Shown here: positions 7,896 through 17,150 of the stretch, in pieces
Position numbering within the stretch: the first letter of the stretch is position 1
Layout of the letters: each line of letters begins with the position of its first letter
Origin: Qipengyuania soli
GTDB taxonomy: Bacteria > Pseudomonadota > Alphaproteobacteria > Sphingomonadales > Sphingomonadaceae
DNA: 64,000 nt
Assembly: GCF_015529805.1 (NCBI RefSeq)
Contig: NZ_CP064654.1
Coordinates: forward strand, 2,418,001 to 2,482,000
Direction of reading: 5' to 3'
Made by a program: the position numbers and the translations under genes
Notes under the pieces: generated by a model
What the model was told of the DNA's origin: nothing
Seen by the model: only the letters and a program-made list of their open reading frames with translations
The model's database searches: none

Positions 7896-10277
7896 TCAGA
7901 ACGACTGGCGGGCCGTGATGCCGAAAGTACGCGGCTGGTTGGTAAGGTAAGACAGGCGCGCACGCCCGCCACGCTCACGGTCGAAGCTCAGCAGCGCGTT
8001 CTCGTCGAACACGTTGTTGACGTAGGCGACCAGCGACAGACCGCTGTCGAGATCGACACCCACGCTGAGGTTCACGATGTCGTAGGACGGGAGGAGCAGG
8101 TCCACCGTCGTTGCATCGCCAGCAGCGGCACCGCCGAACGGCAGGCCATGCGTGAACGTCCGCGGGTTGTTTTCCTGGTCCGCAGGCTGGGTGTAGCGGT
8201 TGCCGACATGGCTGTAGGAAGCCGCGATGTAGGCGTCTGCCGAGGGCCCGATCGGGAACTCGTAGCTGGCCGAGGTCGAGAACTGGAACTTCGGCACCGA
8301 CGGCAGGCGATTGCCTTCGCGAATACCCGTTGCCGAGGTCAGAGCGCCCGGCAAGGTGGTGTCGAATTCAGCTTCGATCAGGCTGCCCGAGAACACGAAG
8401 TCGAGACCGGCGACCGGCGACAAGCCGACTTCCGCCTCGAAGCCCATGGTGTGGGCATCGGGAACGTTGAACACGATGCGCGACGAACAGCTGCCGGCAT
8501 CGAGGGTAACCTGCAGGTTCTTGATGTCGTTGTAGAAGCCGGCGACGTTGGCATAGAAGCCGCGGCCCTGGGCCTTGGCGCCAACTTCGTAGTTCCACAG
8601 CGATTCGTCATCGTAGCTCTGGAACGAACCGAACAGTGCTTCGTCCGCCGGCGAGCAGAGCGTCACGTTGAGCGGATCGTTCACGCCGCCGAGACGGAAG
8701 CCCTTCGAAGCCTGGGCGTTGACGGTCACCGTGTCGTTGACGTCGTAGCTCAACAGGATGCGCGGGCTGAAGCCATCGGACGTGGTCTTGTCCTCGACGT
8801 TGTCGCCATTGGCAAACAGGCCGCCCGAGATGAACTTCCGTGTCTCGGTGAAGTCGTACCAGCGCAGGCCCACGGTGACGTCGAACGCGTCGGTCAGGGC
8901 ATAGGTGCCTTCGCCGAAGATTGCGAACTGCGTCAGGTCGTACGGAAGGTCGGCATTGTAGGGCGAATTCAGCGGGAAGCCATTGGCAACCGCTGCGGAA
9001 GTGCCCGCGCCGAATGCGGCATCGGTGAATGCGTCATAGCCCGGGGTGGGCAAGCGCTGGCGATAGAAGCGCTCGGTGTCCGAATAGAAACCCCCGAACA
9101 CCCACTGGAACGGACCGCCGTAGTTGGACGACAGGCGCAGTTCCTGGGTGAAGCTGTTGACGTCGGTGGTGTCGCGCAGGTTCGACGGCAGCAGCACGCC
9201 GGCATCGGGGAAGCCGAGGTCGACCGAGACCGAGCCCGTCAGGGCGCTGGCATCGCGGCTTACGAGGATGCTGCGATCGGTGATGGATGACACCGAAGTC
9301 AGCGTGATGTCCGAGATGTCGGCGTTGATGACGAGGTCGCCAATGAAGGTTTCATCCTCGAAGCCTTCACGCAGCAGCAGGTACTGCTCGCGCTCGTCGA
9401 AGGTCTGCGGGGTCGTCAGGAATTCGTTGTAATAGAGGTTGTAGATTTCCTGGCGGTTGAAACCGTCGGCCTTGACCTTCTGGTAGACGGCGCGCGGGGT
9501 AATGGTCACGTTCTCGCTGACTTCGTAGGTCAGCGCGATACGACCGCCGTAACGCTCGCCACCGTTGATGTCGTCGCCGCCGGCCGGACCGACAGCATTG
9601 ATGAAGCCGCCGTATTCGGTGAAGTAACCGACTGCGCGCAGTGCCATGCGGTCACCAAGGGCCACGTTGACCATGCCCTTCATGTGCCAGCCCATGTCGT
9701 CGCCATCGACTAGGTTCACATTGCCTTCGACCATGCCTTCGTTGACGCCAACGAGCGGCTGGTTGGTGATGTAGCGGATGGTGCCGCCGACACTGCCCGA
9801 ACCGAACAGCGTGCCCTGCGGGCCGCGCAGCGTTTCGACGCGGTTGAGGTCGAAGAGGTCGAGGTCGGGCGTGAACAGCGAAAGCGAGATCACGCTTTCG
9901 TCGAGGTAGACGCCGACCTGTTCCTTCACGCCCGGCTGGTCGCGGACGACCTGGCCGGCGGAGACGCCGCGCACGGAGACCTGGCTCTGGCCGGGCCCGA
10001 GGTTCTGCACCGACAGGCCGGCGACGTTGCGCGACACATCCTCGAGCGTGGTTGCGCCCGATTTCTGGATGTCTTCCTGCGTCTGTGCGTTGATCGAGAA
10101 AGGCACGTCCTGGATGGTCGAATCGCGCTTGGTCGCGGTCACGATGATGACGTTGCCGGTGGCTTCCTCTTCCGCGCCGGCATCCTGCGCCGCAGCGGGT
10201 ACCGAAATGGCGGCAAGCGCGCTGCCGGCCATGAGCATGGCGACGCGCGAGGCACGGGACTTGGTGATGGTCTTCAT
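7896..10277 (-). CDS. TonB-dependent outer-membrane receptor
   Basis: 793 residues. The signal peptide is about residues 1-31 (SVPAAAQ). A TonB-box-like stretch follows (NVIIVTATKRDSTIQDVP), then the plug domain with RVETLRGPQGTLFG and GGTIRYIT, then a beta-barrel ending in Phe (ARQSF), as outer-membrane barrels do. The plug subtype is the one common in sphingomonads for aromatic, terpenoid or siderophore-like ligands; no ligand can be assigned because no catabolic genes adjoin it. Start chosen at 10277, which has GGGAGGAG 8 bases upstream. A terminator lies downstream and a hairpin covers its leader. Confidence 0.92.
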   Translation of the reverse strand: MKTITKSRASRVAMLMAGSALAAISVPAAAQDAGAEEEATGNVIIVTATKRDSTIQDVPFSINAQTQEDIQKSGATTLEDVSRNVAGLSVQNLGPGQSQVSVRGVSAGQVVRDQPGVKEQVGVYLDESVISLSLFTPDLDLFDLNRVETLRGPQGTLFGSGSVGGTIRYITNQPLVGVNEGMVEGNVNLVDGDDMGWHMKGMVNVALGDRMALRAVGYFTEYGGFINAVGPAGGDDINGGERYGGRIALTYEVSENVTITPRAVYQKVKADGFNRQEIYNLYYNEFLTTPQTFDEREQYLLLREGFEDETFIGDLVINADISDITLTSVSSITDRSILVSRDASALTGSVSVDLGFPDAGVLLPSNLRDTTDVNSFTQELRLSSNYGGPFQWVFGGFYSDTERFYRQRLPTPGYDAFTDAAFGAGTSAAVANGFPLNSPYNADLPYDLTQFAIFGEGTYALTDAFDVTVGLRWYDFTETRKFISGGLFANGDNVEDKTTSDGFSPRILLSYDVNDTVTVNAQASKGFRLGGVNDPLNVTLCSPADEALFGSFQSYDDESLWNYEVGAKAQGRGFYANVAGFYNDIKNLQVTLDAGSCSSRIVFNVPDAHTMGFEAEVGLSPVAGLDFVFSGSLIEAEFDTTLPGALTSATGIREGNRLPSVPKFQFSTSASYEFPIGPSADAYIAASYSHVGNRYTQPADQENNPRTFTHGLPFGGAAAGDATTVDLLLPSYDIVNLSVGVDLDSGLSLVAYVNNVFDENALLSFDRERGGRARLSYLTNQPRTFGITARQSF

Positions 10278-10285
10278 GATTTGCT

Positions 10286-10311
10286 CTCCTCCCGGGGAGG
10301 CGAGCCTCCCC
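10286..10311 (-). promoter_or_regulatory. Candidate two-state hairpin over the receptor ribosome binding site
   Basis: On the minus strand the leader contains GGGGAGG-CTCG-CCTCCCC (10294-10311), a seven-base-pair stem with a four-base loop. The Shine-Dalgarno sequence GGGAGGAG (10286-10293) follows directly. The 3' arm CCTCC can instead pair with GGAGG of the Shine-Dalgarno sequence (10288-10300, three-base loop). The two pairings exclude each other. This is seen in sequence; regulation by it is inference. Confidence 0.45.
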
Positions 10312-10418
10312 AACGGCGCTCACATGAATCACGCACTGGCGCTTTTCAATCCCGTCGCTCGTAAGGCCGCTCAGAGCCCCGCGCTCCGTAGCAAACGGGT
10401 CACAGGTTGATTTCGAGC

Positions 10419-10452
10419 AAAAAAGGGGCCGGAGCGTCGGCTCCGGCCCTTT
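10419..10452 (-). terminator. Terminator of the glnK-amtB operon
   Basis: A perfect ten-base-pair stem (GGGCCGGAGC / GCTCCGGCCC) with loop GTCG lies 80 bases beyond the amtB stop. On the minus strand it is followed by a run of six T (CCCCTTTTTTGC). A strong intrinsic terminator. Confidence 0.9.
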
Positions 10453-10532
10453 GCAAGTCGATGTTCGCAGGAGGAACATGGGTGGGCGGGGCGCCCGAGG
10501 AGAGGAGAGAAGGCGCCCCGCCGAGCTTGTGA

Positions 10533-11849
10533 TCAGTTGTAGGCGCGCTCCCCGTGCTCGCCGATGTCGAGCCCGTTGAACTCGACCTCTTCGGAGACCC
10601 TGAGGCCAGTGAGGAGCTTCGCTGCGTAGATCGCGATGGCAGTGCCGACCGCGGCCCAGACCACGGTAGTCACAGTGGCGTTCAGCTGGACCAGCGTCTG
10701 GTCGAGCATCGAGAGGTCGCCCCCGGGTCCGCCGAGCGAGGCATCGTGGAAGATGCCGGTGCCGATGGCGCCGATCATACCGCCGATGCCGTGGATGCCG
10801 AACGCGTCGAGCGCGTCGTCGTAGCCGAGCTTGGGCTTGAGCTTCGACACTGCGAAGAAGCAGACCACCGAAGCAATCGCACCCAGCGCGATGGCACCGA
10901 ACACGCCGACATTGCCGGCTGCCGGAGTAACCGCGACGAGACCCGCGATGATGCCCGAGCAGAAGCCCAGGGCCGAAGCCTTGTGGCCCATCAGTTTTTC
11001 GACCGCCATCCAGGCCAGTGCCGCAGCGGCAGTAGCAACGAAGGTGTTGATCATAGCCAGGCCGGCGGTGCCGTCGGCTTCGAGTTCCGAACCGGCGTTG
11101 AAGCCGAACCAGCCCACCCAAAGCAGGCCCGTGCCGACCATGGTCAGCGTCAGGCTGTGCGGCGGCATCGGTTCGACCGGGTAACCCTTGCGCTTGCCGA
11201 GGATCATCGCGGCGACCAGCGCCGAGACACCGGCATTGATGTGCACCACCGTACCACCGGCGAAGTCGAGCGCGCCCATTTCGAAGAAGCGGCCGCCGCC
11301 CGCCCAGACCATGTGGGCGATGGGGAAATAGACGATCGTCAGCCAGATCACGCCGAACACCATCACGGCCGAGAACTTGATGCGCTCGACCGTCGAGCCA
11401 AGCACCAGCGCGGCGGTGATTGCAGCGAAGGTCATCTGGAAGCAGATGAAGACATATTCGCTGATCACTTCATCGCTGAAGGTCGCAGCGGTGCTGTCCG
11501 AGGTGACGCCTGCAAGGAAGAACTTGCCCCAGCTGATGAACTGGTTGCCTTCCGGTCCGAACGCGAGGCCGTAGCCGTAGGTGACCCAGACGAGCATGGC
11601 GAGACAGGCGATGGCGCCAATCTGCGTCATGGTCGAAAGCATGTTCTTCGAGCGGGTCAGGCCGCCGTAGAACAGTGCGAGGCCGGGCAGGATCATCATC
11701 AGGACGAGGATGGTTGAGGTCATCATCCAGGCGTTGTTGCCGGGATTGGCGACAGGCGCGGCGGCTTCCGCCGCTTCCTGTGCGAACGCCGCTACGGGCG
11801 CGAAGAACGCGAGGCCGGCGGCGCCCGCGCGGGTGAGAGTGCGAAGCAT
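10533..11849 (-). CDS. amtB: Ammonium transporter AmtB
   Basis: 438 residues. There is a signal peptide (1-24, AAFAQ), then about eleven membrane helices. The pore histidines are present in GGTVVHINAG and AFGIHGIGG. It conducts NH4+/NH3 across the inner membrane and is blocked by GlnK under nitrogen excess. I place the start at 11849 because AAGGGA sits 7 bases upstream and the signal peptide begins there. An in-frame GTG at 11873 would overlap the glnK stop as GTGA, a second possible start. Operon order glnK-amtB is the usual one. Confidence 0.95.
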   Translation of the reverse strand: MLRTLTRAGAAGLAFFAPVAAFAQEAAEAAAPVANPGNNAWMMTSTILVLMMILPGLALFYGGLTRSKNMLSTMTQIGAIACLAMLVWVTYGYGLAFGPEGNQFISWGKFFLAGVTSDSTAATFSDEVISEYVFICFQMTFAAITAALVLGSTVERIKFSAVMVFGVIWLTIVYFPIAHMVWAGGGRFFEMGALDFAGGTVVHINAGVSALVAAMILGKRKGYPVEPMPPHSLTLTMVGTGLLWVGWFGFNAGSELEADGTAGLAMINTFVATAAAALAWMAVEKLMGHKASALGFCSGIIAGLVAVTPAAGNVGVFGAIALGAIASVVCFFAVSKLKPKLGYDDALDAFGIHGIGGMIGAIGTGIFHDASLGGPGGDLSMLDQTLVQLNATVTTVVWAAVGTAIAIYAAKLLTGLRVSEEVEFNGLDIGEHGERAYN

Positions 11850-11869
11850 GGTGGATCCCTTCATCGTCT

Positions 11870-12208
11870 TCACAGGGCGGTGTCGCCGGTTTCGCCGGTG
11901 CGGATGCGCGTGGCGCTGGCGAGATCGAGCACGAAGATCTTGCCGTCACCGATCGCTTCGGTGCTGGCAGTCTGCTGGATGGTCTCGACCACCTGCGGCG
12001 CCAGGTCGTCGCTCGCGGCGATTTCCAGCTTCACCTTCGGCAGCATGTTGGTCGAATATTCGGCGCCGCGATAAATCTCGGTCTGCCCTTTCTGTCGTCC
12101 GAAGCCCTTGACCTCGGAAACGGTCATTCCCGCCACGCCGATCGAACCCAGTGCCTCACGCACCTCGTCGAGCTTGAATGGCTTGATGACTGCGATGATG
12201 AATTTCAC
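11870..12208 (-). CDS. glnK: Nitrogen regulatory protein P-II (GlnK)
   Basis: 112 residues, the family length. The uridylylated tyrosine is Y51 in the T-loop (QTEIYRGAEYS), and the C-terminal GDGKIFVLDL and TGETG motifs are intact. It reports 2-oxoglutarate, ATP/ADP and glutamine status and gates AmtB. The start is GTG at 12208 with GAGGGG 8 bases upstream, which gives the family-typical N-terminus (KFIIAVIKPFKL). A sigma-54-type promoter lies about 55 bases upstream. The name GlnK rather than GlnB is from linkage to amtB. Confidence 0.93.
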   Translation of the reverse strand: MKFIIAVIKPFKLDEVREALGSIGVAGMTVSEVKGFGRQKGQTEIYRGAEYSTNMLPKVKLEIAASDDLAPQVVETIQQTASTEAIGDGKIFVLDLASATRIRTGETGDTAL

Positions 12209-12260
12209 GCCTTCACCCCTCATGTCTGCCGCCGGTCCCAGCACCGGCCTTCGCAGATGC

Positions 12261-12276
12261 AGCACGAAGCGTGCCA
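12261..12276 (-). promoter_or_regulatory. Sigma-54 (RpoN) promoter candidate for glnK-amtB
   Basis: Minus strand TGGCACGCTTCGTGCT. It matches the -24/-12 consensus TGGCACG-N4-TTGC with exact GG-to-GC spacing and one mismatch (GTGC for TTGC). The GC lies about 55 bases before the glnK start codon. RpoN/NtrC control of glnK-amtB is well known in proteobacteria. The core GCACG-AAG-CGTGC is also an inverted repeat. Confidence 0.65.
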
Positions 12277-12341
12277 AAGCGCGCACCAAGGGGGCGCAAC
12301 CATGTTTGCGGTGGCGAGCTGCTCGAAATTTAGGCGGGTGA

Positions 12342-13043
12342 CTACTTTTTAGTCAGCGCGAGCTGTGCAACGACAGGCAGGTGGTCCGACGCGACGGCCG
12401 CGAGAGGGGTGTGGTGGACTCCGGTTTCGGTGCAGCGCCAGTGCCGGGTGATGGCGATACGGTCCAGTGTCGCGACCGGCTGGCGGCTCGGATAGCTCCG
12501 GCCCGGAGTAAGCACTTCCCAGTGGTCACCAAATTCGCGCATCGCCCCGGTCTGCCGGCCCCATTGGTTGAAGTCGCCGAGAATAACGGTCGGCAGGTTG
12601 CGGTCACAGCCTTGCACGCGGTCAAGCAACGCCCGAATCTGGTCGCGCCGCCGCAGTCCGGACAGGTCGAGATGGGTGCCGATGATGCGGATCAGCTTGC
12701 CCTCGATTTCGATCTCGCCGCAGGCCGCACCGCGCGGTTCCAAAGTCGGGAGTTCCAGTGCTTCGCCCGCATGGACCTCGATCCCGCGCCGTACGAGCAG
12801 GGCATTGCCGTGCCAGCCGATGCTCCGCGGACGGCGGGCCACCTCGATGACGCGCCAATGGGTATCGTCGATAGCCGCACGGGGCAGCACGCTGGTGCGT
12901 TCGCCAATGCGTCGGTCCGCTTCCTGCAGCGCGATCACGTCCGCGTCGATCTCGTGCAGGACACGCAGGATGCGTTCGGGATCGCGCTTGCGATCGAGGC
13001 CGACGGCCTTGTGGATGTTGTAGCTTGCGACCCTCAGCTGCAT
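12342..13043 (-). CDS. Endonuclease/exonuclease/phosphatase family protein
   Basis: 233 residues. The metal-dependent EEP fold is complete: SYNIHK at the start, LQEAD (Glu metal ligand), GTHLDLS, GDFNQWG (Asp/Asn), and the final SDHLPVV. Substrates of the family range from DNA to phospholipids and sphingomyelin. The absence of a signal peptide suggests a cytoplasmic enzyme. It follows the PPOX-family gene by 6 bases in the same direction, so the two are probably one transcript. Confidence 0.85.
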   Translation of the reverse strand: MQLRVASYNIHKAVGLDRKRDPERILRVLHEIDADVIALQEADRRIGERTSVLPRAAIDDTHWRVIEVARRPRSIGWHGNALLVRRGIEVHAGEALELPTLEPRGAACGEIEIEGKLIRIIGTHLDLSGLRRRDQIRALLDRVQGCDRNLPTVILGDFNQWGRQTGAMREFGDHWEVLTPGRSYPSRQPVATLDRIAITRHWRCTETGVHHTPLAAVASDHLPVVAQLALTKK

Positions 13044-13049
13044 GCGGTT

Positions 13050-13607
13050 TCAGCTGCCGTCGAAATATCGGTCAGTCGGGCGGGTCGGCAGTCCGTCGAT
13101 GCTCCTGGTGCGCCCCTGCATCTTGGTGACCCACTCCTGCGGATCGGACTGCGCGTGGGCCTTTTTCAGGGTCACCCGCTCCTCGCGATAATCCATGAAA
13201 GGCACGCCCCAGCCGCAGCTGGTCTGGACGCTCTCGACCGCGATGTCGAAGATCTGCCGCGTCCCCGGAAACAGCTCGAAATGGCCGGCGAGGCCGCTCC
13301 ACGCGGGGTCCTGCGGCAGAACCGCGCGCCCGTGGCCGTATATGCGCAGGATCAGCGCCGGTCGGTCGAAATTGCAGAACATCAGCGTGATGCGGCCGTC
13401 TGCCGCGAGGTGCGCATGTGTCTCGTTCCCCGAGCCGCCGAGGTCGAGATAGGCGACCCGGTCGGGCGCGATAATGCGGAAGGCGTCATAGCCCTTGGGG
13501 CTGAGATTGATGCGCGCATCCTGTGCCGCGGTGGCGACGAAGAAGACCGGCTGTTTTTCGATCATCGCGATGTGCTTGTCGTCGAGGCGATCGAAAAACT
13601 CGGCCAT
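13050..13607 (-). CDS. Pyridoxamine 5'-phosphate oxidase-family protein
   Basis: 185 residues with a split-barrel flavin-binding fold (VFFVATAAQDARINLSPKGYDAFRI in outline, then LDLGGSGNETHAHL). Members bind FMN, F420 or heme and reduce or oxidise small molecules. This is not PdxH, whose substrate motifs are absent. The ATG at 13607 overlaps the upstream hydrolase stop as TGATG, so translation is coupled. The pairing with an alpha/beta-hydrolase is seen; a shared substrate is only a guess. Confidence 0.8.
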   Translation of the reverse strand: MAEFFDRLDDKHIAMIEKQPVFFVATAAQDARINLSPKGYDAFRIIAPDRVAYLDLGGSGNETHAHLAADGRITLMFCNFDRPALILRIYGHGRAVLPQDPAWSGLAGHFELFPGTRQIFDIAVESVQTSCGWGVPFMDYREERVTLKKAHAQSDPQEWVTKMQGRTRSIDGLPTRPTDRYFDGS

Positions 13608-14479
13608 CAAAGGAACTCCCGCAAGGTCTCCATGAATCTGTCAAACTGGTCGTGGTGCAACCAGTGCCCGGCATTGGCGAATTCGATGACCTTCGCGTTG
13701 GCGAAATGGTCCAGCCTGCCGTCACCTTCGGGGTTGGAGGCCCAGCTGTCGGCACCATAAAGCAACAGCGTCGGCGCGGTGATCGCGGCCCAGGTCTGGT
13801 GCATGAACTCGTCGGCGATGTCCTCGGTCGGCCAGACGTTGAGGTGCGGATCGAATTTCCAGCTGTAGGTGCCATCCTCGTTGCGGTTCACCCCGTGGAT
13901 GGTGAGGTGACGCGCCTGTTCCTCGGTGAGGTAGCTGTTCTCCTCGATCATGCGCGCGAAGGCCGTCTCGATGCTCTCGTACTTGCGCGGCGATCGGCCC
14001 GAGGCCGCGCGCTTCTTGCCGATCCATTCGTTGAGGCGCTCGGGATACGGCTTGGCGCGCATTTCGGCCTGCCGCTTCGGGCTCGGACCGAGTCCTTCGA
14101 TGGCGACGATCTTCTTCACCATTTCGGGGAAGGTACCCGCGTAGCGCAGCGAGACGTTGCCGCCCATCGAGTGGCTGACGATGGTCACCGGACCGACGCC
14201 GAGCTGGTGGATCAGCTGCGCGAGGTCGTAGACCATGTCGTTGGCGGAATAGTTACCGTCGCTGACCCATTCGGAATCGCCGTGGCCGCGGTGGTCCATC
14301 GCGACCACATGCCAGTCGTCGCGCAGTTCCTCGGCCACCCAGTCCCAGCTGCGCGCATGGTCGCGCCCGCCGTGCACCAGCACCAGCGGCGGCTTCCCGC
14401 GATTGCCCCAGTCGAGGTAGTGCAGCCGCAGGCGCTGCGAGATGAAGGTCTGCGAAGTCGGGCCGGGTTGTAACGTCAT
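13607..14479 (-). CDS. Alpha/beta-hydrolase
   Basis: 290 residues. The nucleophile elbow is SHSMGG (Ser), the oxyanion region is VHGGRDHARSW, MDHRGHGDS is the family loop, LLLYGADSW carries the likely acid, and the catalytic His is in NAGHWLHHD. It is typical of the epoxide-hydrolase/haloalkane-dehalogenase/esterase group, but the D nucleophile of dehalogenases is replaced by Ser, so it is an esterase or lactonase type. It starts at 14479; the longer frame to 14743 runs back through prfC and is not credible. Gap to prfC is 37 bases. Confidence 0.85.
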   Translation of the reverse strand: MTLQPGPTSQTFISQRLRLHYLDWGNRGKPPLVLVHGGRDHARSWDWVAEELRDDWHVVAMDHRGHGDSEWVSDGNYSANDMVYDLAQLIHQLGVGPVTIVSHSMGGNVSLRYAGTFPEMVKKIVAIEGLGPSPKRQAEMRAKPYPERLNEWIGKKRAASGRSPRKYESIETAFARMIEENSYLTEEQARHLTIHGVNRNEDGTYSWKFDPHLNVWPTEDIADEFMHQTWAAITAPTLLLYGADSWASNPEGDGRLDHFANAKVIEFANAGHWLHHDQFDRFMETLREFL

Positions 14480-14516
14480 GCGAGGGCTTTGCGCCAAGGC
14501 CACCGCAGTTTCAACC

Positions 14517-16029
<1,513 letters not shown>

Positions 16030-16040
<11 letters not shown>

Positions 16041-16404
16041 CTTGGGTAACGGGTTTCTTGATGATGAGCTTGCGCAAGCCAATGATGGCAAGCCCGTAGA
16101 GGACGAAGGCGAAGTCGACGACCAGCAACAGGAAGCCGCCGATGGCCCCGTCGCCGGGAATGCTGAGAACCGATGCGCCCCACAGGCCGAGCAGCGCGGC
16201 GATCACTGCCAATGTAGCTATCGCCACGCGGGGCGAAAGAGCCGCGAGCAAGGCCGGGAAGCCGGCAAGGACGATTGCGCCGAGCAGGAAGAACCCGCCA
16301 TTGGCTTCGTCGATATCCATGTCGAGCATGCCCCTCCCGACGAGATAGGTGAGGAGCAGACCGGCGAGGAACACGCCCAGCACCAGGAAGGTCTTGGGGG
16401 TCAT
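16030..16404 (-). CDS. Hypothetical small membrane protein
   Basis: 124 residues, unrecognised. Four hydrophobic segments fill the protein (about 5-23, 37-56, 60-82, 88-110), separated by short loops; the first loop is acidic (DMDIDEANG). The C-terminus is basic then acidic (RKLIIKKPVTQDDL). It sits between an SDR gene (2-base gap) and prfC (11-base overlap), so expression is tied to both. No catalytic motif is visible. Confidence 0.7.
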
Positions 16405-16406
16405 TG

Positions 16407-17150
16407 TCAGTCGCGCGCCACGCGGAAACCGGCGAAATCCTGGTTGACCGGCATTAGTTCGAGGCGGTTGATGTTGAGGTGCGGCGGCAGCTCGGCGACC
16501 CAGCGAATGGTGTCGGCGATGTCCTGTCCGGTCATCGGATTGACCCCGCGATAGAGATCGTCCGAGGCCTGCTGGCTGCCGGTGCGGACGAGAGTGAACT
16601 CGGTTTCGACCATGCCGGGCTCGATGCTGGTCACGCGCACGCCGGTGCCGTGAAGATCGGCGCGCAGGGCCAGGGTGAAGTGATTCACGAAGGCCTTGGA
16701 GCCGGCATAGACGTTGCCGCCGGGGTAGATGTAGCTGCCTGCGACCGAGCCGATGGCGATGATCGCGCCCTTGCGCTCGATCAGGGTCGGCAACAGCTTG
16801 CGCGTCAGCACCACCATGGCGGTGACATTGGTGTCGATCATGGTCTGCCAGTCGGTCAGGTCGGCTTCCTGTGCCGGCTTCAAACCTTGCGCCAGTCCCG
16901 CATTGTTGACCAGCAGGTCGATCCCGGCGAACTCTTCCGGCAGGTTGGCGATTGCCTCGTCCAGCGCGGAGGTATCGCGCACGTCGAAACAGGCTGCGTG
17001 AACCTTGTCCGCACCAAGCTCGGCCACGAGGGCATCGAGCCGCTCCTTGCGCCGCCCGGTCGCCACGCAGCGCCAGCCGCTCGCCACCAGCGTGCGAACA
17101 GTCGCCTCGCCGATCCCGGCGGTGGCCCCGGTGACGAAGGAAGTCTTCAT
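16407..17150 (-). CDS. Short-chain dehydrogenase (YdfG-like)
   Basis: 247 residues. The cofactor loop is TGATAGIGEA, then NNAGLA; the catalytic triad is Ser in GSVAGSY, Tyr in YAGSK and its Lys. The later segment SIEPGMVETEF is typical of the YdfG group (NADP-dependent 3-hydroxy acid / serine dehydrogenases). The ATG overlaps the pheT stop as ATGA, so translation is coupled to the tRNA synthetase, although no metabolic link is apparent. Confidence 0.85.
   Translation of the reverse strand: MKTSFVTGATAGIGEATVRTLVASGWRCVATGRRKERLDALVAELGADKVHAACFDVRDTSALDEAIANLPEEFAGIDLLVNNAGLAQGLKPAQEADLTDWQTMIDTNVTAMVVLTRKLLPTLIERKGAIIAIGSVAGSYIYPGGNVYAGSKAFVNHFTLALRADLHGTGVRVTSIEPGMVETEFTLVRTGSQQASDDLYRGVNPMTGQDIADTIRWVAELPPHLNINRLELMPVNQDFAGFRVARD

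Noticed and set aside
7821-9290. A 489-codon plus-strand frame opposite the TonB receptor
   Set aside because: No domain and no start site; it mirrors the receptor barrel.
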